From Clostridia bacterium (GTDB lineage: Bacteria; Bacillota; Clostridia; Oscillospirales; Acutalibacteraceae), in the NCBI GenBank assembly GCA_024404115.1, contig JAKSQM010000001.1:186001-250000 (forward strand): a stretch of DNA of 64,000 bases, in the 5' to 3' direction. The notes below the pieces were generated by a model. That model saw only the letters and a program-made list of their open reading frames with translations, was not told the DNA's origin and made no database searches. The translations under genes were made by a program, and so were the position numbers. Positions 26,701 through 36,710 of the stretch are shown piece by piece; within the stretch, counting starts at the first letter, position 1; each line of letters starts with the position of its first letter.

Positions 26701-28191
26701 TCAATTAAACAGTGATTTAATTTTTTCAACAATCATTGTGAAGAGATTTTTCAATAATTTAATGATGTGCTGAATGAAATTATCCTTTGGTGCAAATTTT
26801 CCGTCCTGTGTGGGAAGAATATAACCATAAACATTCTGAAGGAACTGCGGACAGTTGGGGTCTGTGAAAACATCAATATCGTTATAGATAATATAATTTA
26901 TCATGCCGTAGTAGCTGTCATTCTTTTCGCCATGGGCAAGGTCTTTAACAAACCATGTATTATCGGGCAGGAAGCAGGTTGAAGCATCAATGCACCAGTC
27001 GGGGGACATATAATTCTTTTCGGGATAAAGCTTCTGTTTATAATTATCTGCAAAGCTTTCGCCGTTCTTTGCGCAGGTTGCGCCAAGGCTTGCAACAGTT
27101 GTTTCAACAAAGCCGTCGCCCATAAAGTTGCCCTCATAAGTGAACGGGAACGGAGGCATATTGTATTTGCAGATAATGCTTACATGATGACCGTCTGCAA
27201 TAGCTTTTTTGAGGATTTCTCTATCTTTTATCTTAATATTGTTATGATAATATGTAACCTTTTCAATAAGCTTACTGTATGTATCACGGTCATTTCCAAA
27301 AACATAATTAAGTGCGTCTTCAAAATATTCAGCCTTAACAAAAGCCCACATTGCGGGGTGAGTTGCAAGAATATCGTGAATAGCATCATGAAGTGCGTTT
27401 TTAAGAGCAACCTTTAAAAGAGGCTCAACGCTTGTGTCAATAAGAAGGCGGAGTATGCCCGACTCATTGAGCAGCTGAAGAATAGTTGTAACAGCATCGT
27501 TACCAACAGCATTTGAAGCAAAAGCCTCAACAGCGTCAGAATCAAAATGGAAATCGCCTTTGAAAAGCTGGCTTACAAAGTTAATGCCCTCCATTGACGG
27601 AACGCAGAAAAGAATGGAGTCGAGGCTGTCTGCACCGTATTCGCTTATGTATGCAAGCTCGACAGATGACCCGAAGCTGGAGCCAACAAGCTCAACTTTT
27701 TCACTGCCTGTGTCCTCTTTCACCCAACCGATAAACTCATCTAGCTCTTTTGCAAGGTCAACGGGGTCAAGGCGTGAATCATATTTAAAAACATACTTGC
27801 CGTCGCCTGAATATTTAAGTTCAGTTGCATCAACGGTTACATTCGGCTGCATTGTTATTCCGTCGGGTTCAAGCTTTGTATCACCTAAAAGCTCATCCAT
27901 CCAGCCATAAACGCAATTATACACAAGGCGGAAATCAAAGCTCTTTATGCTGTTTGCAAGAGTGTTTTTAATGTTTGATGTGGCAGTGCTCATTCTGCCC
28001 GAATCAATGGGATAAAGAAGCGAGGTCTTGTTTTCGTCATCTTTGTAATAAACCCTTTTTGACTCGAAGCCCTCAATATAAACCTGAGGAAGATGGTTAT
28101 AAGTGTCATTCTGTGCGGCATAGGTAATAATACCCGTGCAGCATGAAAGCAGAATAACCGCAGAGAGAATAATGCTGATAATTTTTTTCAT
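26701..28191 (-). CDS. Secreted alpha/beta-hydrolase (esterase/lipase-like)
   Basis: 496 residues. Signal peptide with cleavage near TYA-AQN (about residue 26). A nucleophile elbow GSSFGS (about residue 165) and surrounding VELVGSS pattern identify an alpha/beta-hydrolase fold; the catalytic acid and His are not certain (candidates DGHHVS near residue 345 and HGEKND near 420). The C terminus is an amphipathic helix (IIKLLKNLFTMIVEKIKSLF). An esterase that removes acyl groups from glycans would suit the operon, but the substrate is not shown. AAGGAG precedes the ATG. Confidence 0.7.
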   Translation of the reverse strand: MKKIISIILSAVILLSCCTGIITYAAQNDTYNHLPQVYIEGFESKRVYYKDDENKTSLLYPIDSGRMSTATSNIKNTLANSIKSFDFRLVYNCVYGWMDELLGDTKLEPDGITMQPNVTVDATELKYSGDGKYVFKYDSRLDPVDLAKELDEFIGWVKEDTGSEKVELVGSSFGSSVELAYISEYGADSLDSILFCVPSMEGINFVSQLFKGDFHFDSDAVEAFASNAVGNDAVTTILQLLNESGILRLLIDTSVEPLLKVALKNALHDAIHDILATHPAMWAFVKAEYFEDALNYVFGNDRDTYSKLIEKVTYYHNNIKIKDREILKKAIADGHHVSIICKYNMPPFPFTYEGNFMGDGFVETTVASLGATCAKNGESFADNYKQKLYPEKNYMSPDWCIDASTCFLPDNTWFVKDLAHGEKNDSYYGMINYIIYNDIDVFTDPNCPQFLQNVYGYILPTQDGKFAPKDNFIQHIIKLLKNLFTMIVEKIKSLFN

Positions 28192-28228
28192 ATGTGATTC
28201 TCCTTTTCAAATTTTCTTTTATATAAAT

Positions 28229-30691
28229 TTATAAAAGCTGTGTTATAACCTGCGCCACAGATGAGTTTTCATCCGGCAAATGACCGTCAATATATATGCT
28301 GTATTTTCCGCTGAAAACTTTTCTTATACCGTTTTCATCAAACAAAGAGAAGCTCTCGTTATTTAATTGAAATTCAACAACAGCACTTTCCTGCGGTTTA
28401 AGATGAATTCGTTTAAAGCCTTTTAATCTGTATTTTGGCTGATTTAAAAGCCCTGCGCTGTCAATATAAAGCTGAACAACCTCGTCGGACTCGTATTCGC
28501 CGATATTTTTAACGGTAATCTGTGCTTTTTCGCTGTTGCATTTTATATCTGAATACTCAAACTTTGTATAGGAAAGACCGAAGCCGAAATCATAAAGCGG
28601 CTTTATTTTTCTATACATATAAGTTCTGCCGTTTTTCATTTCATAATCGTCAAACGGTGGCAAGTCCGCTGTTTTTTCGGGGAAGCCAAGAGGAAGTCTG
28701 CCTGACGGTGAAACATTGCCAAAAAGAATATCTGCCATTGCATCGCCGCCTCTGTCCCCCGGGTACCACGCTTCAAGAATTGCCTTTGAAAGTGCGGCAG
28801 GTTCTTTCAGCTCAACGGCACTTCCGTTTTCAACAATAAGAACAATATTTTGGTTGACCTCATAAAGCTTTCGCAAAAGAGTAAGCTGCTCTTCTGGCAG
28901 GCTTAAATCGGTTTTGTCGTTGCCCTCGCTTTCATATTCAGTGCCAAGACCAAGCACGGCAATAACGGCGTCTGCCTGCCTTGCGGCTTCAACCTCATAG
29001 CAAAACATTTCGTCTTGGTTATCATTTGGAATCGTCCATTGAAGCTTGACAAACGGCTCGCCAGAAATTTTTGAATATCTGATAAAGAACGGAAGCTTTT
29101 CGCCTTTGTTCAAGTGAATCGGCTCACCGTTATATTTAATCCCGTCAAAAGAGAGCTCGGGCGGCATACATTTTGGGAATCCGCCTGCTGAAAGTCTGAA
29201 AGAATACTCTCCTGTTTTCGGGGCGGTTATGTTTCCTCTGAAAATGCAGGAATACTCCTGCGTTGTAATAAGCGGGTCGGGGTATCTGTCAAGCCACGCA
29301 TAATTCACAGATTCATCAATGCGCCTTTGCGGCAGACCCTCAAAATAGGCGTTATTGTAAAACCTTGCTTCAATTCCATTTTCACCGCTGTCAAGGGTAT
29401 AGCAGAAAGCGGGAATTTCTGTAAACGCAGTGCTTGCCTTTACATAATCCCAACGGATATGCTTAACATTTTTTGCCCTGTTTTTGATGCCATCAAGAGG
29501 CGAAACAGGCTTGTTTTTTGCCTTGCCAGAATAATCGCCAAACTGACAAACATCCGCATTGTTGCCAACAACAAGAATTTTAGCATCCTTTTTAAGCGGA
29601 AGTATGCCGTCATTTTTAAGAAGCACCATTGATTTTACCGCCGCTTCATATGAAAGCGCCGAATGCTTCGGGCAGCCGATTACATCAAGGGTAATATTTG
29701 AAAAAGGCTGTTCTTTTTCAAACTGACCTGCCTTTATTCTGGCAATAAGCACCCTGCGGACTGCTTCGTTTATTCTTTCCTCTGTAACCTTACCAGCTTT
29801 CAACTGCTCCTCAAGGAAACAGGCATAAAAATGCTCATACTGGGTATATCCGCCACATTCAAGGTCAACACCTGCGTTAAGAGCGGCGGAAGCGGCATCA
29901 TTTGGCTCTTTGTGTGATTTATGTCCGACCCACAGCTGTGCAATACCACTGCAGTCAGACACAACATAGCCGTCAAATCCCCATTCACCACGGAGAATAT
30001 CTGTGAGAAGCCTTTTGTTTTCGTGGCACGGCACGCCGTTTATTGCATTATAAGCCGCCATAACAGCCTCGGGTTCAGCTTCTTTGACAGCAATTCTGAA
30101 CGGCTCAAGGTGATATTCACGCAGAGTTTTTTCGCTCATTTCAGCGTTGCATGAAAAGCGGTTGTGCTCCTCATTATTGGCGGTGAAATGCTTGGGAGTT
30201 GCAACGGCTTTAAGAAATTTTTCATCTTTTCCCTGCAAGCCTCTTACAAATGCCGCACCGTTTTTGCCTGCAAGGTATGGGTCCTCGCCATAAGTTTCGG
30301 CAGTGCGTCCCCATCGAGGGTCCCTTGCAAGGTTTAAATCGGGCGACCAGAAGGTAAGAAGTCCGTTGTATCTGCCCTCAAACTCACGCTCGTCAAGTCC
30401 GTCAGCACATTTGCCGTTATACCTTGCACGGGATTCATCTGAAATAGCATCAGCAATTTTTTCTAAAAGCTCGTCATCAAACATTGCACCAAGGGCAATT
30501 GCCTGCGGAAAAACCGTAAATTTTCCAGGGCGGATAATTCCGTGAAGAGCTTCATTGCCGTGATAATACTTTGGAATACCTAACCGCTTGTTTTCGGGTG
30601 AGGTTTCTATTATAATTTGTAATTTTTCTTTAAGCGTCATTTGAGAGAGAAGCTCATTTGCACGCTTTTTTATTTTTTCAGTTGTTTTCAT
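28229..30691 (-). CDS. GH3 beta-glycosidase with PA14 insertion
   Basis: 820 residues, no signal peptide, so cytoplasmic. GH3 (alpha/beta)8 domain: NLARDPRWGRTAETYGEDP and KHFTANNEEHNR substrate-binding segments; the nucleophile Asp is in VVSDCSGI (about residue 250). The (alpha/beta)6 sandwich is split by a PA14 domain (about residues 405-535, APKTGEYSFRLSAGG), as in KmBglI-type enzymes, and a fibronectin-III-like domain ends the protein. Beta-glucosidase or beta-xylosidase activity on imported oligosaccharides is likely. The start codon directly follows the stop of the DUF4838 gene (TGATATG), so translation is coupled. Confidence 0.92.
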   Translation of the reverse strand: MKTTEKIKKRANELLSQMTLKEKLQIIIETSPENKRLGIPKYYHGNEALHGIIRPGKFTVFPQAIALGAMFDDELLEKIADAISDESRARYNGKCADGLDEREFEGRYNGLLTFWSPDLNLARDPRWGRTAETYGEDPYLAGKNGAAFVRGLQGKDEKFLKAVATPKHFTANNEEHNRFSCNAEMSEKTLREYHLEPFRIAVKEAEPEAVMAAYNAINGVPCHENKRLLTDILRGEWGFDGYVVSDCSGIAQLWVGHKSHKEPNDAASAALNAGVDLECGGYTQYEHFYACFLEEQLKAGKVTEERINEAVRRVLIARIKAGQFEKEQPFSNITLDVIGCPKHSALSYEAAVKSMVLLKNDGILPLKKDAKILVVGNNADVCQFGDYSGKAKNKPVSPLDGIKNRAKNVKHIRWDYVKASTAFTEIPAFCYTLDSGENGIEARFYNNAYFEGLPQRRIDESVNYAWLDRYPDPLITTQEYSCIFRGNITAPKTGEYSFRLSAGGFPKCMPPELSFDGIKYNGEPIHLNKGEKLPFFIRYSKISGEPFVKLQWTIPNDNQDEMFCYEVEAARQADAVIAVLGLGTEYESEGNDKTDLSLPEEQLTLLRKLYEVNQNIVLIVENGSAVELKEPAALSKAILEAWYPGDRGGDAMADILFGNVSPSGRLPLGFPEKTADLPPFDDYEMKNGRTYMYRKIKPLYDFGFGLSYTKFEYSDIKCNSEKAQITVKNIGEYESDEVVQLYIDSAGLLNQPKYRLKGFKRIHLKPQESAVVEFQLNNESFSLFDENGIRKVFSGKYSIYIDGHLPDENSSVAQVITQLL

Positions 30692-30692
30692 A

Positions 30693-32621
30693 TCAATTAA
30701 ATATATTTATTTTTCTAAGAATGTTATTTATAAATGGCAGTATTTCTGATTGGAGCTGAACGGATTTTGGCATATTATCTTTATCAGAAAACCACCAAGT
30801 CGGTCTGACGGTGAAATTCGGCTCGGCGTCTGTAAAAGGAACTCCACCGCCCTCGCTTAAAAATCTGATGCCGTATGCTCTCATATCAGCATAAAGCTTT
30901 TTCGCTTCCTCTTCGGGGTTATTCTTAAACGATAACCAGTTGTATTCACCTGCGAATGTGCCGCATTTGAAGAAACGCCAGCTTATTGAAAGACCGTTCA
31001 AGCGATATGCTTCATCCTCGGTCAGATTTCTGCTTTCGGCACGAGCCATAATTTTATCAAGCCTTTTAATTTCAAGCTCGTTAAGTGCTGTATGATTTTC
31101 AAGTGCTTCGCCGCCGTCCTGACAGGTCATATGTGCACTGCTGAAAGCCAGTGGCTTATATCCCTTGACGGATTTTTCAAACTTCTTTATAAATTCAACA
31201 ACATCTTTTCCTGCTTCACCATAATAAGCGTTGCAAAATTCAGAAATGTGTCTATCGATATCCGTATCGGGATTCCACATAAGCTTTAAGACAAGATATG
31301 TTTTCAGGTCGTGGAACTCGCCTGCAACCATATCTTCACCGCATCCGTTATCAAAAATGGAGATGACATTGTTATCTCTGAAATACTGATACCTTTTTTG
31401 CAAGGTTGTGATATTTGGGAACAGCGCATAATAATACTGAAAATCTGTGGTGTAATTCCACATATAAATATTATCGGTAAGCTTTGCCCAGCCAGAAATT
31501 GCCTTATTGAATTTTGCATTTTCACGGCAGAAAGGCTCGCCGAAATCATGAAGCACACAGCCGTTAATGGGGCACATACGGATAACAACACCGTCTGCTA
31601 TGCTGAGATTTTTGGGAGGTGTCAAAGAATCCTGATATGCAAGAGTTTCAAATCGTGCATCGGGATATTTTTCTCTTACTTTTTCGGCAACTCTGTTGAC
31701 AAAATTTATCATTGAAGCTGAATCGGTGTTGCCGTGAGCTTTATTAAATGCTTTGCATTTATCACACTGACAAAAAGACATTCCGTCATTTTGCGAAACG
31801 CTGAAAATATTACTGTACTGTGAGAAAAAATTCATTGCATAATCCACAACAAGCTGAAGCACATCATCATTTGAAAGGCAGGGCTGACGGTTAAAGCTTC
31901 GGTTGCCTTTATCATCACAGCCAAAATATTCGGGATGTTCCTCAAACATATCACGGCGAATTATCCATTGAAGTGAATGAACGGCATTCACGCAGTATTC
32001 TGTAGGACTTCCGCCCCAATCATCTGTGATATATGCCATATAGCTGTGAAGCTTATGTTTTACACAGAAATCTGCATACTTTGTGGAAAACAGCCAATAG
32101 GTCTGCCTTAATTTAAACGGCGGAACAAATGAATAATCAATTGGCGAAATTGCAAGGCGGTCAGTTTCGGGAATAACTGTCAGTTCTTCTGTGAACCATC
32201 GGCAGCCGAGCCAATCTTCAAGGAATGTATAAACTGCATAAATTGCTCCTCGTTCTTTGCCGCCTGTAAGGAAGAGCTTATTGCCGACAGTAAGAATACG
32301 AACTCCGTCCTGCTCATAAGCTGAACGGTCAATGCTGATTTCTTCATCACGGTTTGTAATGCCAACAACAATTTCTTTTTCAGATGAAGGAATTTTGTCT
32401 GTTAAAATCTCAAATTTTGCAGAGCTGATTTTTTCAAGGTATTCTGCCAGCTCCTTTGCGGCATTTTTTTCAACCTCTGCGGCATTTGCAGAAATGACAA
32501 TTTTATATTCAGTTGAGCCGTTTTCTGCAAGAATAATTTCGCTTTCTGTCATTGCATATGCAGGCGTCAAAGTTAAAACAGATAACAAAAATACCAGTAA
32601 AATTGAAACGCATTTTTTCAT
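30693..32621 (-). CDS. Secreted DUF4838 glycosidase-like protein
   Basis: 642 residues. Signal peptide ending near AYA-MTE (about residue 25). The N-terminal domain (AAKELAEYLEKISSAKFEI) resembles the alpha-glucuronidase/hexosaminidase N-terminal domain, followed by the DUF4838 TIM-barrel region (SVSQNDGMSFCQCDKCKAF). DUF4838 proteins occur in polysaccharide-utilisation loci and are treated as putative glycoside hydrolases. The CQCDKC motif may bind a metal or form disulfides. The 30s C-terminal residues are hydrophobic (PFINNILRKINIF). Located between the 504-residue unknown and GH3 genes in one operon. Confidence 0.85.
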   Translation of the reverse strand: MKKCVSILLVFLLSVLTLTPAYAMTESEIILAENGSTEYKIVISANAAEVEKNAAKELAEYLEKISSAKFEILTDKIPSSEKEIVVGITNRDEEISIDRSAYEQDGVRILTVGNKLFLTGGKERGAIYAVYTFLEDWLGCRWFTEELTVIPETDRLAISPIDYSFVPPFKLRQTYWLFSTKYADFCVKHKLHSYMAYITDDWGGSPTEYCVNAVHSLQWIIRRDMFEEHPEYFGCDDKGNRSFNRQPCLSNDDVLQLVVDYAMNFFSQYSNIFSVSQNDGMSFCQCDKCKAFNKAHGNTDSASMINFVNRVAEKVREKYPDARFETLAYQDSLTPPKNLSIADGVVIRMCPINGCVLHDFGEPFCRENAKFNKAISGWAKLTDNIYMWNYTTDFQYYYALFPNITTLQKRYQYFRDNNVISIFDNGCGEDMVAGEFHDLKTYLVLKLMWNPDTDIDRHISEFCNAYYGEAGKDVVEFIKKFEKSVKGYKPLAFSSAHMTCQDGGEALENHTALNELEIKRLDKIMARAESRNLTEDEAYRLNGLSISWRFFKCGTFAGEYNWLSFKNNPEEEAKKLYADMRAYGIRFLSEGGGVPFTDAEPNFTVRPTWWFSDKDNMPKSVQLQSEILPFINNILRKINIFN

Positions 32622-32633
32622 AAATTCAGCTCC

Positions 32634-34148
32634 TTACTGTTTAACAACAGAGAAAGAATCTCTGTCCCCGTTTATTTTCATTATGATTTCTCTGTCGGCA
32701 AATGTCAGACGCATCTCGCCCTTTTTGCCGATAAAATCTTTAACGCTGTTTTTTAATCCTTTTGTGCGGTAGCTTTTTATAACAATCCATTTGCCTTTGC
32801 CGTCATTTATTTCGCAGATTTTCCCTTTTGCCTGTGCCGCAATTTCACTGGGCGCAAAGCGTTTCGGGGCAACAACTGTCAAGCCGTTTTCTTTTACGCA
32901 GTTTCTCACTTCTTTAAGCGTTTTTCCAGAAATATGTATTCCGCAAAGGAAGCAAAGCTTTAAAGAATCAAGCACTTTTTTATCTGCATTATGGTCAAAA
33001 ACGGCTGTGCTGTTAAGGGAAGCAAAGGAAAAATGCTTGTTGAAAAGTACCCACGGAGAAATTCTATCCCAAGACAGACCGTTTTTGCAGGTTTCGCCGT
33101 GAGTGAGAATATTGAAAATTCTGAAAAGCTCCTTTGAACGGTAATCGGGTTTAATTTTTGGATTTCCGAAAAGGCATTTTTTAAAAAGAATCGGGTACCA
33201 CTGCCCCCAAAAGCCATCATCATAGCGAATTATGCCGATTTCGGGGCGGTAATCTTTAATTGAATACTCTCTGTTTTTATCCTTATATTCCTTACAGAAG
33301 CGTCTGAATTCTTCTCCGTATTCGTTAATTTTGCCCTTATCGGTCATTACATTAACGCTTTCAACATATGCGCAGTCAACACCTGCCAAAAATGCAAACA
33401 AAAGATTATAATACATCTCGCTGGCGGAATGACCAGGGTTTGTATTCATAAACCAGTTGTCAACGCAATTGAAAAGTGGCAAGTCATATTGCATTGCCGC
33501 ACCTGCCGCAATTGAAAAAGCAACATTTGAAAAGTTTTCTTTCAGCGACTTATAGTTGGGGATTATTCCGCTTTCGGCAAATTTGTGCAGCAGCACGGGG
33601 TAAACATGCTCGCCAAACATTGCTTGCGCACCTTGTGCTTTAAATGAATCCACATATTCTATAATCTGCTCTTTCAGAAGCTTGCCCTGTTTAATTGCAT
33701 CACGCTCTTTTGAAAAAGGAAAAACGGGAAGAATTTTTTTAAACTTTGTTGCAAGCTGAATAGAAGTGTTTCGGCTGATTATTACATGCTCAAATTCATC
33801 GTACATAATACCTTTGAATTTTTTGCTTTCGGCAAGGGCTTTTACAAATTCATTCGGCAATTTAACACGGTGGCATCCGTCAGAATTTTCTGCCCACTGC
33901 GTTCCGTCAGGTGCAGTGCAATCTTCACGCCAGTTTGCATATTCAAAATTAGTGATAAAATCTGTATCCTGTTTTTCAAATACATCATTAAGTGCGTGTG
34001 CAAGCTCCGTTGCCTGTGGAACAGTATAATTTTGCCCGTCAACATGGCATACAGCAAAATCTATAAGCCTGCCGTTATCTGTAACAATATCTGCCGCCTT
34101 ATTGCCATTCACAATCTGATCGGCAAAAACATTAAGTCCTATTTTCAT
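32634..34148 (-). CDS. Unrecognised putative TIM-barrel protein of the glycan operon
   Basis: 504 residues, family not recognised. No signal peptide; cytoplasmic. The first 370 residues alternate helices and strands with carboxylates at strand-like ends (MYDEFEH near residue 118, AMFGEHVYP near 198, CAYVESVNV near 283), which is compatible with a TIM-barrel glycosidase. A C-terminal part (LRLTFADREIIMKI-type beta strands) looks like a small beta domain. GGAGGA precedes the ATG. It is embedded with 12-13 bp gaps between GH95-like and DUF4838 genes, so it very probably acts on the same glycan. Activity unknown. Confidence 0.6.
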   Translation of the reverse strand: MKIGLNVFADQIVNGNKAADIVTDNGRLIDFAVCHVDGQNYTVPQATELAHALNDVFEKQDTDFITNFEYANWREDCTAPDGTQWAENSDGCHRVKLPNEFVKALAESKKFKGIMYDEFEHVIISRNTSIQLATKFKKILPVFPFSKERDAIKQGKLLKEQIIEYVDSFKAQGAQAMFGEHVYPVLLHKFAESGIIPNYKSLKENFSNVAFSIAAGAAMQYDLPLFNCVDNWFMNTNPGHSASEMYYNLLFAFLAGVDCAYVESVNVMTDKGKINEYGEEFRRFCKEYKDKNREYSIKDYRPEIGIIRYDDGFWGQWYPILFKKCLFGNPKIKPDYRSKELFRIFNILTHGETCKNGLSWDRISPWVLFNKHFSFASLNSTAVFDHNADKKVLDSLKLCFLCGIHISGKTLKEVRNCVKENGLTVVAPKRFAPSEIAAQAKGKICEINDGKGKWIVIKSYRTKGLKNSVKDFIGKKGEMRLTFADREIIMKINGDRDSFSVVKQ

Positions 34149-34161
34149 TTTTATTCCTCCG

Positions 34162-36693
34162 TCAGCTTCTCATTTCAAATGCTTCAAGGGGTTTATCACT
34201 GTTTTCAACAGCGTATTCGTGTTCCGCTTCTGTTTTAAAAATAATATCTCCGTCTGATTCGGTGAAATCAATTTTTTCTCCTGTTTCAAGGTTTCGGACA
34301 GATATTTTTTTGCCGAAAACATTCATAAAACGGCAATCATTTCCACGAATGCTTCTGACTATTGCATAGGCAGGCTTTCCATCACGCATTTCAGCAGAAA
34401 CAAGAAAAGCTCCTCTTGCCCTCAGCGAGAAAAATGCCGCATCACCGATATCTTCGGGATATGCAGGGAAAACTCTGATAATTCCGCCCTGCGACTGCAA
34501 AAGCATTTCGGTTATAACCTCGCTCAGATACGCTCCGCCTTTATCAACAAAGAAAGAATGCTGTCCGTCAGGCTTCATTTCGTTGTTTTCGTCATAATCG
34601 CAGGCATCAGAGCGGTTAAGATTGCCACCCTCTCTGCACTTTGGCAAAAGCTCCAGTGCAAGACGGGCATAGTCCTTATCGCCCATACGAAGCCTTGAAA
34701 TAATACCGTATGACATATCCCACGGCATTTTGTTTTTATCTACAAATTTATCAACGCTCTTTTGCGCCGCTGATTTCATTTCATCGCTTCCACGCCACTT
34801 ATCAACCTCATCAGTGATGCAGATAGGGCATAAATCTGAAACAGGGGGATTGCCGTAGCCTATGGAAATATCATCAATATCTTCGGCGGTTTTCCATGTT
34901 CCGTCTTGCCATACAGCGTAATCCTTGCGAAGAGCCGCAACATCATTGCGCCATTCCTCTGCCAAAGCCTCGTCAACACCAAGAATCTCTGCCGACTTTG
35001 CCGCACGACTCAACACAAACTTGAAAAGAGCAAGGTCAATGAGAGAGTTTGTCATAAATTCATTTAAAAGGCCAGGGCATGCAACAAATTCCTGTGAACG
35101 GGACGGGAAAATATATTTTTCGCCGTTTTCGTCAGTAAGAAGATAATCGTGATAAAAAAGGGCAGCCTCTTTTAAAATGGGATATCCAACATCACGCAAA
35201 TATTCTTTATCGCCTGTAAAATCATAATAATCCCACGCATATTTTACAGTTTCGCCTGTGGTGGAAATATTCATTATTGTTCCGTTAAGAGTGATTGAAG
35301 ATGCAATAACTGTGCCTGTGCCAGAAATTGCATGGGGGTAGGCTGTTCCTCTGCATTTATAAAAATCGGTTGCATACTTTTGAAGCTTTTCTTTTGAATC
35401 AAAGCACAGCTTAAACCACGGCTCAAGAAGCTCTGCGTGGTTTGTTGCCAGCAGACCGAGGTTTGTTTTTGGCTGTTCATATGTCAGAATATGATGACCC
35501 CAGTTGACAAAGTTGGATTGATACCACGGGGCAACATAGCCTGCCGCAAACTTTGAGGGTCGCCTTGCGCTCATTGCTTCATAAATGCCCCAGTACCACG
35601 GGGTTGAATATTCCTGCTTTGGAAGTCTTATCCATGAACGGCAGACATCGTGCATTGTAATCTGCTCACAGTTTGAAAGAACATGGAATGTATCCCTTGC
35701 GAAAGCGTTTTCAAGTCTTCGCTTCGCTTCGGCATATGTGTCTTTAGCGTCATAGGTGCTGACAACTGTAAGAAGAATTTCAAACTTTCTGCCAAAACGG
35801 CCAGTGCCAAGAACAGAATAACCAATATCAGAAAGTTTAGCTTCTCCGCCGCCAACCTTTGCCATTACGGTGTAATGAACATCGGGAGAATTATTGGGGT
35901 CTTCACCTGCTCTGAGGCGCATATTGAAGCCGAAATATTCTCCGTCTGCAAAACACACTGGCGAATAAAACTCGGCTATTTCTTTTTCACGGCGTTTTAT
36001 TTCTTTTTCGTCCTTTTCAGCAAGAATTGCAGGAACTTCCATCGGGTCTCTGGTTAATTCAAAACGGACAGTGCCAAGGACGGGTCTTTTGCTTGACGCA
36101 GGAGCTTCAACGGTAACTTTCATAACCTCATCAACTCTGCTGATGTTTGCCGTAACGCAATAATTCCAGCCGTTAATGCTTCCGTTTTGATTATCGCAGG
36201 AAAAATACTGCTTTGCCAACGCTCTTGAAATATCAAGCTCCTCACGGATATTATGACCGAAGCCACCGCTGAGAAGATGAAGCGTGAGCCTTGCGGCGGA
36301 AGTCTGAATAGGAAGATTAACCCTGCGATTTGACGCTTCAAACATATCAAGCTTTATGCTTTCATCGCCAGACGAAGCTTTTTTTCTAACATTTTCTATT
36401 CCACCATCGGGATAGCAAGGCTTTGGAGCATCATAATCATCCCACCACAAATCATTTTTTGCGATGTTGAATGTAAGATTATCAGGCATTCCGTGCATTG
36501 AAGCACCGAAATCTCCGTTGCCTATGGGCAGACCCGAACGGAAATCAGGAGCAGTGCCCTTACGGGTAAAATTATGCTTTGCCGCTTCTGCTCTGCCGTT
36601 TGTGCTTATTCTCATTCTGCTTTGAATCATTGTTTCGTTAGGCATATTGGGGAGCATTCCGCTGCACGGGTCTTTTCTGATTTTTCTGTTCAT
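34162..36693 (-). CDS. GH95-like glycoside hydrolase
   Basis: 843 residues, no signal peptide. The N-terminal beta-sandwich contains LPIGNGDFGASMHG, close to the LPIGNGxLGAxxxG opening of GH95 alpha-fucosidases/galactosidases; the middle is an (alpha/alpha)6 barrel (about residues 370-720) with NWGHHILTYEQPKTNLGL and aromatic/acidic cleft residues; a C-terminal beta domain (FPAYPEDIGDAAFFSLRARGAF) matches the GH-L/GH95 end. Cleaves alpha-linked sugars from imported oligosaccharides if the assignment is right; catalytic residues were not verified. Good AAGGAG ribosome site. Confidence 0.8.
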   Translation of the reverse strand: MNRKIRKDPCSGMLPNMPNETMIQSRMRISTNGRAEAAKHNFTRKGTAPDFRSGLPIGNGDFGASMHGMPDNLTFNIAKNDLWWDDYDAPKPCYPDGGIENVRKKASSGDESIKLDMFEASNRRVNLPIQTSAARLTLHLLSGGFGHNIREELDISRALAKQYFSCDNQNGSINGWNYCVTANISRVDEVMKVTVEAPASSKRPVLGTVRFELTRDPMEVPAILAEKDEKEIKRREKEIAEFYSPVCFADGEYFGFNMRLRAGEDPNNSPDVHYTVMAKVGGGEAKLSDIGYSVLGTGRFGRKFEILLTVVSTYDAKDTYAEAKRRLENAFARDTFHVLSNCEQITMHDVCRSWIRLPKQEYSTPWYWGIYEAMSARRPSKFAAGYVAPWYQSNFVNWGHHILTYEQPKTNLGLLATNHAELLEPWFKLCFDSKEKLQKYATDFYKCRGTAYPHAISGTGTVIASSITLNGTIMNISTTGETVKYAWDYYDFTGDKEYLRDVGYPILKEAALFYHDYLLTDENGEKYIFPSRSQEFVACPGLLNEFMTNSLIDLALFKFVLSRAAKSAEILGVDEALAEEWRNDVAALRKDYAVWQDGTWKTAEDIDDISIGYGNPPVSDLCPICITDEVDKWRGSDEMKSAAQKSVDKFVDKNKMPWDMSYGIISRLRMGDKDYARLALELLPKCREGGNLNRSDACDYDENNEMKPDGQHSFFVDKGGAYLSEVITEMLLQSQGGIIRVFPAYPEDIGDAAFFSLRARGAFLVSAEMRDGKPAYAIVRSIRGNDCRFMNVFGKKISVRNLETGEKIDFTESDGDIIFKTEAEHEYAVENSDKPLEAFEMRS

Positions 36694-36710
36694 TATGTTT
36701 CTCCTTTTTA

